From Candidatus Poseidoniales archaeon (GTDB lineage Archaea; Thermoplasmatota; Poseidoniia; Poseidoniales; Poseidoniaceae), in contig DUDM01000058.1 of the NCBI GenBank assembly GCA_012959275.1, positions 367 through 61,153 of the forward strand: DNA of 60,787 bases, written 5' to 3'. Position numbers and translations under genes: made by a program. The notes under the pieces were generated by a model, which was given only the letters and a program-made list of their open reading frames with translations, was not told where the DNA came from and did no database searches. Of this stretch, positions 1 to 8,012 are shown piece after piece. Position 1 is the first letter of the stretch. Every line of letters starts with the position of its first letter.

Positions 1-255
1 GTCGTATAATCGAAATATGCCGGTAGGATTTTCAGCCGTATTTTCAATACCGCTGCGATTTGCTGTCTCAACGACAAAATCAGTCGCCAATTCAGCCTCA
101 TCAGAGGTGCCGAATCCTTTGGCGGCAGAATCAAACAAAGTCAAGGCTGCCGTGGCAATGATGCCAAATAGCACTATGCTAATGCCAAATGCTTGCCAAG
201 TCTGCTTTTGTTTGAAGACACCGAAGTCAAGGCCAAGGCGTTCCTGTAGACCCAT
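1..255 (-). CDS. Membrane-anchored protein, N-terminal fragment (cut by window start)
   Basis: An open minus-strand frame of 85 codons runs from an ATG at 255 off the left edge. The product begins MGLQERLGLDFGVFKQ. It has a short polar N-terminus and one hydrophobic segment at about residues 19-40 (AFGISIVLFGIIATAAL), followed by a polar region that would lie outside the membrane (FDSAAKGFGTSDEAELATD). This is the layout of a signal-anchor protein with an extracytoplasmic domain. The functional domain is outside the window, so no function is assigned. It lies 68 bp downstream of the secreted TSP3 protein on the same strand, so the two could share a transcript. The plus-strand frame over the same bases looks like a shadow. 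Confidence 0.6.
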   Translation of the reverse strand, partial: MGLQERLGLDFGVFKQKQTWQAFGISIVLFGIIATAALTLFDSAAKGFGTSDEAELATDFVVETANRSGIENTAENPTGIFRLYD

Positions 256-323
256 GTAAGGAGGGCGATGCAGAGTTGGTTTTCAATCTCTTTGCTAATT
301 ACTGCTCAATGTAAGAATTTAAT

Positions 324-3086
324 TTAATCTTTTCTTCTGAAAAAAGCCATAGCACTAAGAGCGCAAATTGCTGTCAAGAATGAGAACCCAGGAACAAAAC
401 TCCCAGAACCAGCATTCGATGGGTCTGGAGTTGCACCCAATTCAACCGCAAAACTAGCTTGGAAGTTATCCTTTCCATCATCCCAAACTAACTGTATGGG
501 GATAGTATCAGTCATATCCTCTGAGACCTTGACCAATGCTCCAACCTTAACTGAAGTAGCACTCTCGCTATGGACTCCCAATGGAGTCGTTATCGTGACA
601 TTGACTGAATCTCCATCTGGGTCTGAACAAACCGCTACGATGTAATACTCACCAACTGGTATTGGAACTATTCCTGCAGTTCCACTAACCGATGAAATTG
701 CCGCTTCACCAGCAATTATCATTCCTTTAGACTTGATAGAGAAATAGATATCACAAGTAGGTGCTTGGTTAACTGGGCAGCCATCTGTTTGAGTACCAGC
801 CTTATTTGGACAGGCATCTGCTGAATCAACGACTCCATCTGAATCTGAATCTCTCTGATTATCTGAACATCCGTCGGTATCAATTACTTCTCCAGAAACA
901 GTTGCAGGGCATGAGTCGAGATTATTGCTAATTCCATCATTGTCAGTGTCAAGTTGAGATGATGCGCATCCATCTGCATCAACACTCTCGCCAGCAGGGG
1001 TTCCGGTACACAGGTCAAGTGAGTCGAGCACCCCATCGCCATCAGGGTCGAGTTGTTGAGCCGAACAACCATCTGCATCGACGCTATCATCAACATCGGT
1101 TCCAGAACAAAGGTCCACATTATTCATCACACCATCTTCATCATCATCCAATTGGTCCTCTGCACAACCATCAGTATCCACGATTGCACCTTGAACAGTA
1201 TTGGGACACATATCATCGATATCCGTTATTCCATCACCATCACTATCCAACACTGAGGAAGGACAGCCATCTGAGTCAACCGTCGCTCCCGTAGGAGTCT
1301 CTGGACACTGATCATCTGCATCGTTAACTCCATCATCATCTGAATCAAGTTGAGAAGGTGAACATCCATTGGAGTCTGCAACTTCATTTCCAGGTGTATT
1401 TGCACACAAGTCGTCTTGATTGTCCACACCATCATTATCTGAATCAAGCAGTTGCTGCTGCGAACAGCCATCAGAATCGACAGTTGCTCCAGTGACAGTT
1501 CCGGGACAAAGGTCAACATCGTTGCTCACACCATCACTATCATCATCCAATTGTGAACCTGAGCAACCATCTGCATCCACTGTTTCTCCCGCAAGTGTGC
1601 CAGGACACAGGTCCTCAAGATTTGAGATACCGTCGCCATCATCATCGAGTTGATTGTCTGAGCAACCAACTGCATCAACTGTTGAGCCTTGAACAGTATC
1701 TGGACACAAGTCAACATCATTCATCACTCCGTCCGAATCATCATCCTTCTGAGACTCGGCACAACCGTTCACATCAACGGTCTCGCCAGCAGCTGTGTTA
1801 GCGCACCAATCATCTAGGTCCGGCACCCCATCTCCATCAATATCAGGGAGTTCTATCGTGAAACACGATTGATTAGTAGCCTGAACATAATCGGTTCCGA
1901 CATAGAGTGTGGCATCAACGCAATATGTGCCTTCATCGAGATTTGTGAAGGGTAATTCCCTGCTGTAACTGTTCGATATCGCCATCCAACCGAAATCATC
2001 CGAATCTATCTCTTGTCCATTTGGATCAGTCAAGTTCCATGCTACAGTATACCATTCATCCACATCTTGTTCAGCAAAGGATAAGTTGGCCCATGCAAGG
2101 CCATCTCCAGGTGAACCAATCTCGGTGGTCATGTTCATGGTGGAGTTGTCATCGATTCCCAGTATCATTACCCTGAACGATTGGTTCTCCGAGTCGGTCT
2201 GCACCCCAGCATGGCTGAGATTGGCCCAGAGCGTGAAGTTGCCAGCACCAGTGGGTCCCCAATCCCAAGTTCCGCTGCTTCCATTGGTTCCGTTGGACCC
2301 GTTGGCTTGGGTGAAGATGTTGACCCAGCTGTTGGTTCTGCAATTGTTGGCGGTCCAGTTGTCGTGACTGCTGCTGTTGACTTGTGCGCCGGTGTCATCG
2401 TTGACCAATTCCCATGTTGTAGTGTGCATTGCAGAATAATACCGGAATCCACAGGATTCAATCTCAAACGTTTTAGTATCACCAAGAACGACATCTCCAC
2501 TGTGTTGGCTGTAGTCGTTGATGTAGACAGACCCATAATGACCATAGGTGAAGGAATCGCTGGCATCATCTAGGTCATAACCTGAGGTGCGCAGTTCTGC
2601 GACGATGTAGAATCCATACCGACTACTGTAGTAGGAGGTGTTGTAGGATGGTTCGAACTGTACACTTGTCGAGTGGCTTGAGACACCAGAAGGAACGGTG
2701 ATGTTTCCTCCGATGTACGTGTAGTCATAGGACTGATTGACCTGATTCCAAGTCTCCTCACGGAGTTGTCTATAGTTGCAGTCGCTGAAATACATCACAC
2801 CTGAGTTACTTCTGTAACAGACCTTCCACTCGATGTCATAAGAGACTGTAGAACTCAGGCCGCTCAAGGTTATCGAAGCATTGGCAGATGTATTCCACTC
2901 ATATGAATCAGAACCGATTGTGACATTGATAGTTTCATTTCCAGTTCGCCCACTGGTTGAAAGTGATTCTTCGGCATCGGGCAACGCCTGAGGCATTGAG
3001 GCGGCGATACTCGAAAACAGCATCAAGATAATGAGAACTAATGCGGTCGGCTGGCTGGAATCTTTCTGTTGAAAAAGATAACTCAT
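324..3086 (-). CDS. Secreted thrombospondin type 3 repeat surface protein, PGF-CTERM-like anchor
   Basis: A 920-residue exported protein. The N-terminus carries a hydrophobic signal segment (ALVLIILMLFSSIAA, about residues 16-30). Residues about 45-410 form a Ser/Thr/Asn-rich region with many N-x-S/T sequons and probable beta-sandwich domains. Residues 415-774 hold eleven TSP3-like repeats of about 33 residues, each D-x-D-x-DG followed by two cysteines, which bind calcium in known TSP3 proteins. A beta-rich domain follows. The C-terminus reads V-P-G-F, then a hydrophobic helix, then F-F-R-R-K-D, resembling the PGF-CTERM signals processed by archaeosortases; this is an inference and no sortase gene is in the window. 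It is probably a cell-surface or adhesion protein. The ligand is unknown. It is divergent from the gene at 3161. Confidence 0.88.
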   Translation of the reverse strand: MSYLFQQKDSSQPTALVLIILMLFSSIAASMPQALPDAEESLSTSGRTGNETINVTIGSDSYEWNTSANASITLSGLSSTVSYDIEWKVCYRSNSGVMYFSDCNYRQLREETWNQVNQSYDYTYIGGNITVPSGVSSHSTSVQFEPSYNTSYYSSRYGFYIVAELRTSGYDLDDASDSFTYGHYGSVYINDYSQHSGDVVLGDTKTFEIESCGFRYYSAMHTTTWELVNDDTGAQVNSSSHDNWTANNCRTNSWVNIFTQANGSNGTNGSSGTWDWGPTGAGNFTLWANLSHAGVQTDSENQSFRVMILGIDDNSTMNMTTEIGSPGDGLAWANLSFAEQDVDEWYTVAWNLTDPNGQEIDSDDFGWMAISNSYSRELPFTNLDEGTYCVDATLYVGTDYVQATNQSCFTIELPDIDGDGVPDLDDWCANTAAGETVDVNGCAESQKDDDSDGVMNDVDLCPDTVQGSTVDAVGCSDNQLDDDGDGISNLEDLCPGTLAGETVDADGCSGSQLDDDSDGVSNDVDLCPGTVTGATVDSDGCSQQQLLDSDNDGVDNQDDLCANTPGNEVADSNGCSPSQLDSDDDGVNDADDQCPETPTGATVDSDGCPSSVLDSDGDGITDIDDMCPNTVQGAIVDTDGCAEDQLDDDEDGVMNNVDLCSGTDVDDSVDADGCSAQQLDPDGDGVLDSLDLCTGTPAGESVDADGCASSQLDTDNDGISNNLDSCPATVSGEVIDTDGCSDNQRDSDSDGVVDSADACPNKAGTQTDGCPVNQAPTCDIYFSIKSKGMIIAGEAAISSVSGTAGIVPIPVGEYYIVAVCSDPDGDSVNVTITTPLGVHSESATSVKVGALVKVSEDMTDTIPIQLVWDDGKDNFQASFAVELGATPDPSNAGSGSFVPGFSFLTAICALSAMAFFRRKD
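765..1844 (-). repeat. Eleven tandem ~99-bp TSP3 coding repeats
   Basis: Eleven in-frame units of about 33 codons lie inside the surface-protein gene. Each encodes D-x-D-x-DG(V/I), a first Cys about eight residues later, T-x-x-G-x-x-VD, and a second Cys followed by x-x-x-Q. The first unit is 32 residues, the fourth 34 and the last 30. The others are 33, so phase is strictly kept. DNA similarity between units is high enough for slippage or recombination to change copy number. The many ORFs in other frames here are by-products of the repeat. Confidence 0.85.
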
Positions 3087-3128
3087 AATATTGGTTCATA
3101 CTGTGAGTATTTGAGTATTTCTCAGGAC

Positions 3129-3137
3129 TTATAAAAT
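3129..3137 (+). promoter_or_regulatory. Candidate TATA box for the gene at 3161
   Basis: TTATAAAAT is the clearest archaeal TATA-like sequence in the 74-bp divergent gap between the surface protein and the 208-residue membrane protein. Its centre is 28 bases before the ATG. With the usual TATA-to-start spacing in archaea, transcription would begin within a few bases of the start codon, which predicts a leaderless or nearly leaderless mRNA. No Shine-Dalgarno motif is seen before the ATG, which agrees with this. Confidence 0.45.
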
Positions 3138-3160
3138 ACAGTTACCAAGGAACACCACTC

Positions 3161-3787
3161 ATGCCCGGCATCCACCCCGACCCAACTACTACCTTCCACC
3201 AAATTCAGGTGCAACCAGAAAAAAGTAGTACAGGAAAAATCCTCTTGTTGATTGGAGTAGCAGTATTCGTGCTCGGAATTGTGCTTGGAATCTCAGGCTT
3301 CACCTCGGTTGAAGACGACCCCGAAGTTTGGGTATCTGAAGTTCAATCTGACATCGACGATGCCATCATCTGGCAAGGCACTGGTGAAATTAATGAAAGC
3401 ATTTCTCTTGACCCAGAAAAGAGCTATGGTGTGGCCATAAGTCAAGATTCTGAAATTTTTAATATCTCAATTTCCGAGGCAAATTTAAGCGTTTTTAGAG
3501 CCGAGGAATGTGAAGATTCCAACCCAGATGATACTGTTGAAGATTGTAAGGATTATGCACACTATAGTATAGGTCAAATTGAAAATGCAAGTAATGTAAA
3601 GTTGTTTTTCAATTCTACCGGAGAAGTTGTCATCGTCGATAACCTTGTTTTCTTCAAGGGTCTTGAGTCCACCGTCTGGGAACTTGCTGGTAGCGGTTTA
3701 TTGCTTGCCTTTGTTGGTGGCGGATGTAGCCTATGCCTCGGGGTGACTTTGTTGGCAGTCGGTGCTTTCATCAATTTCAAAGATTAA
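3161..3787 (+). CDS. Two-TM membrane protein of unknown function
   Basis: A 208-residue protein I do not recognise. After a polar N-terminus it has a hydrophobic segment (about residues 27-47, ILLLIGVAVFVLGIVLGISG). An acidic, probably extracytoplasmic domain of about 120 residues follows, with two cysteines in E-E-C-E-D and V-E-D-C-K-D. A second hydrophobic segment (about 175-203, GLLLAFVGGGCSLCLGVTLL) ends in a very short tail. The acidic domain has a beta-rich look. A TATA-like box lies just upstream. Only 6 bp separate it from the fatty acid hydroxylase family gene, so co-expression is likely. No function can be assigned from sequence alone. Confidence 0.65.
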   Translation: MPGIHPDPTTTFHQIQVQPEKSSTGKILLLIGVAVFVLGIVLGISGFTSVEDDPEVWVSEVQSDIDDAIIWQGTGEINESISLDPEKSYGVAISQDSEIFNISISEANLSVFRAEECEDSNPDDTVEDCKDYAHYSIGQIENASNVKLFFNSTGEVVIVDNLVFFKGLESTVWELAGSGLLLAFVGGGCSLCLGVTLLAVGAFINFKD

Positions 3788-3793
3788 TACTCA

Positions 3794-4939
3794 ATGCTCA
3801 AACAACTTGAAAGGTGCTGCAATCAACAGGAATTTGTGGCCCCACCTAAATTGGCGATTGAGTTGCCCGATTCTTGGAAAGTCCAGCACGGTCAAATAAT
3901 CCCTGAAGAAGATTTTCCTGATGAGGAATTAGACTCTTGGCCAAAGCGCTACTTGATCCGGTTATTGGCAATGCTTTTGGTTGCAGGTGGGTTGTATTAC
4001 TCTCAAGAAGGATTAGTTGTTTTAATTGTATTATTCATCGCTGTTGTGCCTTTTGAAAAATTATTCCCTCGCCATAAGGGCCAGAGGATTCGCCGACCTG
4101 AATTAGGAACAGACATCGGATATGCTATTGCCACCCCTTTGATGGGAGTTGCTACTGCTGCTGTTGTTATTGTCATTGGAGTGCTGAGTTTTGCTTGGGT
4201 TCCAGGTTTGCTGATACGGCCATTAGTTGCAAAAATTCCAGTTGAAATAGCCCCTTATGTTGGATTTTTGTTGTTTGATTTTGCGGTTTATTGGACTCAT
4301 CGATTTTATCACGAAATAGATTTCTTGTGGAAGTTTCATGCAATCCACCACTCTACCGAGACATTGGACTGGGTAAGTGGATTCCGAGGCCATCCATTCG
4401 ATGGAACCTTATTGGCGCCAGCATTTTTCTTTTTGATAGCAGCCGGATTTACTGCTGAATTGACCGGAATCTTTGTTGTTCTCCAAATTTTACTCGGTTT
4501 GTTTTTACATGCAAATGTCAGATGGAAATTAAAGCCTCTTCATCGGCTTTTCATTACACCAGAATTTCATCATTGGCACCACACCAATGAAGCGGATGCG
4601 ATTTGGACAAATTACTCTACCTTCTTGCCTATTTGGGATATGATATTTGGAACATATTTCATGCCAAAAAATAGACGACCCGCTGTATATGGGTGTGGGG
4701 AGGATATTCCAAAGGGAATTATCAAACAGTTGAAATGGCCGATACCGAAATTGATTAATCCACTTTGGGTCATTAGACATCCTTTGAAATCAATTGCCAA
4801 AATTTGGAGATTTACGAAAAGATTGTTGAAGGCAATGAAAGGTTCGGCATTTAGACCGAGAGGTAGTAAACCTGGTTTTCGTAAAGGAGTTACGCCTCAT
4901 CCTGAATTATTTCATGATAATGAAATTGAATCACTTTGA
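3794..4939 (+). CDS. Fatty acid hydroxylase / sterol desaturase family membrane enzyme
   Basis: A 381-residue integral membrane protein with the histidine boxes of the non-haem di-iron FA_hydroxylase family (PF04116 type): H-R-F-Y-H at 169-173, H-A-I-H-H at 182-186 and H-H-W-H-H at 259-263, with hydrophobic segments before and between them. Known members hydroxylate or desaturate sterols, carotenoids, fatty acids or ether lipids using O2. The substrate here cannot be told. A lipid or carotenoid role would fit an aerobic, sunlit-ocean archaeon. About 60 polar residues precede the first membrane segment. It follows the small membrane protein by 6 bp. Confidence 0.85.
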   Translation: MLKQLERCCNQQEFVAPPKLAIELPDSWKVQHGQIIPEEDFPDEELDSWPKRYLIRLLAMLLVAGGLYYSQEGLVVLIVLFIAVVPFEKLFPRHKGQRIRRPELGTDIGYAIATPLMGVATAAVVIVIGVLSFAWVPGLLIRPLVAKIPVEIAPYVGFLLFDFAVYWTHRFYHEIDFLWKFHAIHHSTETLDWVSGFRGHPFDGTLLAPAFFFLIAAGFTAELTGIFVVLQILLGLFLHANVRWKLKPLHRLFITPEFHHWHHTNEADAIWTNYSTFLPIWDMIFGTYFMPKNRRPAVYGCGEDIPKGIIKQLKWPIPKLINPLWVIRHPLKSIAKIWRFTKRLLKAMKGSAFRPRGSKPGFRKGVTPHPELFHDNEIESL

Positions 4940-4978
4940 ATGGTGGGATTCAAGAATGAGACCCTGCACGGCGGCTCG

Positions 4979-5518
4979 ATGACTGAAGACAAAAGCGCGG
5001 AAGCCGAGGATAGCGTTGAAGAAGATGAGGTCATCGAAGAGGTCGTAGAACCAACACCCGCAGAATTAATTGCCACTGCAGAAGCAAAAGCCGAGGCCGC
5101 TGAAAAGGAAATTGGCTATCGTGATGCTGAAATTCAGAATGTTCAACGCCGTCTTGCAAAAGAGAAATCAGAATTGATTCAGTATGCAAGCATGAACCTC
5201 TCCCGTCGAATGCTCACAGTTATCGATGATGTTGATAGAGCATTGGAGAATATTCCTACTGAAGTTTCAGATGAAATCAAACCAGTCCTTGATGGTTTGA
5301 AGTTACTTCGCGACAAGACTTGGATGGAATTGAAGGCATCTGGAGTCGCGGCGATGGAATCCAAAGGAAAGGCATTCAATCCTAAAAATCATGAGGCATT
5401 GACAACAATTCCTGCAACAGACGAGTATCCTGCTGGTACAATAATCGATGTCATAGAGCCAGGCTATATGTTCAAAGAACGCTTGTTGAGAGCGGCGAAG
5501 GTTGTAGTTTCTTCTTAA
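4979..5518 (+). CDS. grpE: GrpE, nucleotide exchange factor of DnaK
   Basis: A 179-residue protein with the GrpE layout: an acidic disordered N-terminus, a long helical coiled coil (about residues 30-75) and the C-terminal beta domain. The beta domain contains F-N-P-K-N-H-E-A-L and the terminal G-Y-x-x-K-E-R-L-L-R-A-A-K-V-V-V-S, typical of the family. GrpE releases ADP from the Hsp70 chaperone DnaK. The frame is open back to 4940, directly after the hydroxylase stop, but the ATG at 4979 gives the usual MTEDK start and is preferred. dnaK and dnaJ are not nearby. GrpE in archaea is usually taken as acquired from bacteria. Its stop overlaps the convergent nadM stop by 4 bp. Confidence 0.92.
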   Translation: MTEDKSAEAEDSVEEDEVIEEVVEPTPAELIATAEAKAEAAEKEIGYRDAEIQNVQRRLAKEKSELIQYASMNLSRRMLTVIDDVDRALENIPTEVSDEIKPVLDGLKLLRDKTWMELKASGVAAMESKGKAFNPKNHEALTTIPATDEYPAGTIIDVIEPGYMFKERLLRAAKVVVSS

Positions 5519-6123
5519 CCAACGTGCTCTACTTTCGGCCCAAGGAAGGCAAGCCGCCTTATTCTGAAATCATCTTCCAATAACCAATCGATTATTATTG
5601 GCTCGAGGGTAATTGACATAACTTCCTTCAAGGCATCTGGATTGTTAAGAGTGCTTAGCATCAATAGATTTTGACGCACTCTCCAACCTTCAAAGGTATC
5701 TCTTTCAGTTAATGAAACTGTATGAACCTGCCATCCGGATTCTTCGTAAAGTGTAGTTGTTGAATCATTACTACTGACTAGGATTCCCGACTTGCCATGC
5801 CAATTCTCTGCATGACTAACCCAATTTTGTGGGTCTCCTAAATCTGGAACTGCTAATACTTCGGAATGGTTAACTTGCTCGGATTTTAGCCAAATCTGCA
5901 GTAATTCAACTCTTTCTTCCCATGTCCATGGGTTTTCGGGAGATTGCTCAATATTTGAAGAGCCAACCATGATTCTGAAGGTTGTTGAGGGGTGATGTTC
6001 ATCTCTAAATTCAATGGCTTTTCTAAGTAAAAAAGTATGCCCTTTGTGCAGGGGTTGGAACCTGCCGAGGACTAGGATTGCCGGCTCAGGGATTACTTCA
6101 GGGGCAGGTGGAATCATCTCCAT
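5515..6123 (-). CDS. nadM: Nicotinamide-nucleotide adenylyltransferase, archaeal NadM type
   Basis: A 202-residue nucleotidyltransferase that joins NMN and ATP to make NAD+. The N-terminal G-R-F-Q-P-L-H-K-G-H motif holds the HxGH ATP-binding signature. I-M-V-G-S-S-N and W-T-W-E-E-R follow as in the NadM family. The second signature, usually I-S-x-T-x-I-R, is weak here: F-E-G-W-R-V-R-Q-N sits in its place. The start at 6123 is preferred over the longer frame at 6183 because it avoids overlap with the upstream aminotransferase (gap 4 bp) and begins shortly before the conserved strand. It is co-directional with, and probably co-transcribed with, the aminotransferase. Confidence 0.82.
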   Translation of the reverse strand: MEMIPPAPEVIPEPAILVLGRFQPLHKGHTFLLRKAIEFRDEHHPSTTFRIMVGSSNIEQSPENPWTWEERVELLQIWLKSEQVNHSEVLAVPDLGDPQNWVSHAENWHGKSGILVSSNDSTTTLYEESGWQVHTVSLTERDTFEGWRVRQNLLMLSTLNNPDALKEVMSITLEPIIIDWLLEDDFRIRRLAFLGPKVEHVG

Positions 6124-6127
6124 TCTT

Positions 6128-7339
6128 TCACCTCTCGAAATGACTCTCAACTTCGCTAATTGGTAGGTCCAATCCCATCTCATTGAAGCAGGTTATCATT
6201 CTCTTACAGCCTTCGATCATTTCCTCAATCGGAGTCTCTCCCATCGAGCCGATTCTGAACATTTTTCCTTTCAAGTGGTCTTGAGCCCCAATCACAAAGG
6301 TCTTGTATTCAGATTGAAGTTTTGAGCGCCATGAATCATCAATTCCTTTGGGATAAAGAATCGCCGTTACTGTATTTGAGCGCTGCTTTTCATCTGCTAA
6401 TAGTTCGAAACCGAGGCTGTTGAATAATGAACGGACTCCTGTGGCCATAGTTTCACACCTTTGCCAACGCTTTTGCAATCCTTCTTCAGCCAAAGTTCGC
6501 AGTGCTGCACACCAACCTAATGTTAGGTTAATCGCTGGAGTCCAAGGAGTTTGGTCGTCTCCCCCTTTTTTGAGGGCTGCATGAATATCGAGATAATAAG
6601 AGGGGTTTGCGGAACCATCTTGTTTCCTCTTTTGTGCCTCTTCAATCCATTTTTCGCTAACTGCGATTGCTGCTACTCCGCTTGGACCTGCACTGCATTT
6701 TTGCGCTCCCATGACAATCGCCTCTACATTCCACTCTTCGGGGTGTACTGGTATTCCACCAACGCTGGTTATGGCATCCAAAAGTAAGCCTACGTCATAT
6801 TTTGTACAGAGTTCTGACAATGCTGCGACATCTTGAGTGATTCCACTGCTCGTTTCATTATGGCAAAAAGCCAAGGCTTCGTATTCACCACTTTGTAGAT
6901 GGCTTTCTATTTCATCAAGGTCGAATGCCTTTCCCCAATCGTATTTGAGATGAACGCAATTTGCAAATACATCAGTGATTTGTGCTACTCGTTCTCCAAA
7001 TTTTCCATTGCTTGGAACGAGTACTTTGTCAGTTTTTCGAAACCGGTTGGCTATCGACATTTCAGTTGCAGCTGTACCGCTCCCAGAGACAACGATGACA
7101 CTGTATCCATCTTCTCCAGTCCAAGATTGTCGCCCTCTTTCTTGGGAAGATAGGCTGAGGTTGAAGGCTAATCTTAGGAGATAGTTTAGTTCTGCCATCA
7201 CTGATTTGTATTCAGGTCCTCGTGCCGTCATTACAGGGGCGGACATCGCAGTAAGAACTCGGGAATTCATCCTTACAGGTCCGGGAACCAAGAAGCAGGA
7301 CTCGCCATCCCATTCATCCATGCTACCTTCCCGAGGCAT
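6128..7339 (-). CDS. Class V aminotransferase (alanine/serine-glyoxylate or -pyruvate type)
   Basis: A 403-residue PLP enzyme of the AGXT/SPT branch of class V aminotransferases. Visible signatures are the early P-G-P-V-R motif, V-V-S-G-S-G-T-A-A-T-E in the cofactor pocket, D-A-I-T-S-V-G-G-I with the PLP-binding Asp, and the Schiff-base Lys in V-M-G-A-Q-K-C-S-A-G-P-S-G. Relatives convert alanine or serine with glyoxylate or pyruvate, or act in phosphonate metabolism; the exact substrate pair is not clear. An internal ATG at 7321 is an alternative start close to the PGP motif. It reads directly into nadM and is divergent from pdxT with a gap of only 46 bp. Confidence 0.82.
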   Translation of the reverse strand: MPREGSMDEWDGESCFLVPGPVRMNSRVLTAMSAPVMTARGPEYKSVMAELNYLLRLAFNLSLSSQERGRQSWTGEDGYSVIVVSGSGTAATEMSIANRFRKTDKVLVPSNGKFGERVAQITDVFANCVHLKYDWGKAFDLDEIESHLQSGEYEALAFCHNETSSGITQDVAALSELCTKYDVGLLLDAITSVGGIPVHPEEWNVEAIVMGAQKCSAGPSGVAAIAVSEKWIEEAQKRKQDGSANPSYYLDIHAALKKGGDDQTPWTPAINLTLGWCAALRTLAEEGLQKRWQRCETMATGVRSLFNSLGFELLADEKQRSNTVTAILYPKGIDDSWRSKLQSEYKTFVIGAQDHLKGKMFRIGSMGETPIEEMIEGCKRMITCFNEMGLDLPISEVESHFER

Positions 7340-7385
7340 TCAGTCCTTCAATGCACCCATTGATATTTCACATAGCATTGAATGG

Positions 7386-7976
7386 ATGAACACCTTCGGA
7401 GAGGCTGTGTTGAGAATCGGCATTGCCATGCTACAAGGTGCACGGAGTGAGCATGCACAGGCTCTTTTGCAAGTTGATTCTGAAATTGAAATTGTTGAGT
7501 TACGCAGGCCAAGTGACCTTTTGCTGGGAATAGATGCCTTGATTCTACCAGGTGGTGAATCTACCAGCATGAGGTTGGCATCAGCATCCAAAGGATTACT
7601 TAAATCATTATTTGATTGGATGATTGAAAATAAAGATAAGCCAGTTTTAGGAACATGTGCAGGTGCTATTTTACTCTGTCAACCTGAATTTGAATTGACG
7701 CCATTCGTTGATGCCATGATTAGTAGAAATTCATTCGGTCGCCAGTCAGATTCATTTCAGGCTAAATTGAAAGTGCGAATTATTGAAGAAAGTGAATTCT
7801 CTGGAGTTTTCATTCGAGCACCCAGATTCATTGAGAATGGTTGCCAAGCGGTTGCATGGTTAGGTGATGAGGTTGTGGGCATTCTTGATGGAAATAGGAT
7901 GGCCTTGACATTCCACCCCGAGTTAACCGATGATTTGTTGTTTCATCGCTGGCTAATAACTCAGGCTTCTGCTTGA
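7386..7976 (+). CDS. pdxT: PdxT, glutaminase subunit of pyridoxal 5'-phosphate synthase
   Basis: A 196-residue class I glutamine amidotransferase that supplies ammonia to PdxS for vitamin B6 synthesis without deoxyxylulose phosphate. It has the PdxT order: M-L-Q-G-A-R-S-E-H near the start, the P-G-G-E-S-T-S-M oxyanion motif, the nucleophile Cys in G-T-C-A-G-A-I-L-L, and the His-Glu pair in F-H-P-E-L. The frame is open upstream to 7206, inside the aminotransferase on the other strand. ATG 7386 is chosen because family members begin a few residues before the first strand; GTG 7407 is possible. pdxS is not in the window. The neighbouring gene encodes a PLP enzyme. Confidence 0.9.
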   Translation: MNTFGEAVLRIGIAMLQGARSEHAQALLQVDSEIEIVELRRPSDLLLGIDALILPGGESTSMRLASASKGLLKSLFDWMIENKDKPVLGTCAGAILLCQPEFELTPFVDAMISRNSFGRQSDSFQAKLKVRIIEESEFSGVFIRAPRFIENGCQAVAWLGDEVVGILDGNRMALTFHPELTDDLLFHRWLITQASA

Positions 7977-8012
7977 CAGCATCTTGAAAACGTCAATCAC
8001 CGCCGATGGGTT

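Noticed and set aside
17-259. Plus-strand 80-residue frame at the left edge
   Set aside because: The opposite strand gives a coherent N-terminus with one membrane segment that runs off the window; the plus frame is Ser/Pro-rich without any recognisable feature.
2086-2573. Several frames of 90-133 residues opposite the TSP3 surface-protein gene
   Set aside because: They are low-complexity by-products of a biased repetitive gene; none has a start context or known motif.
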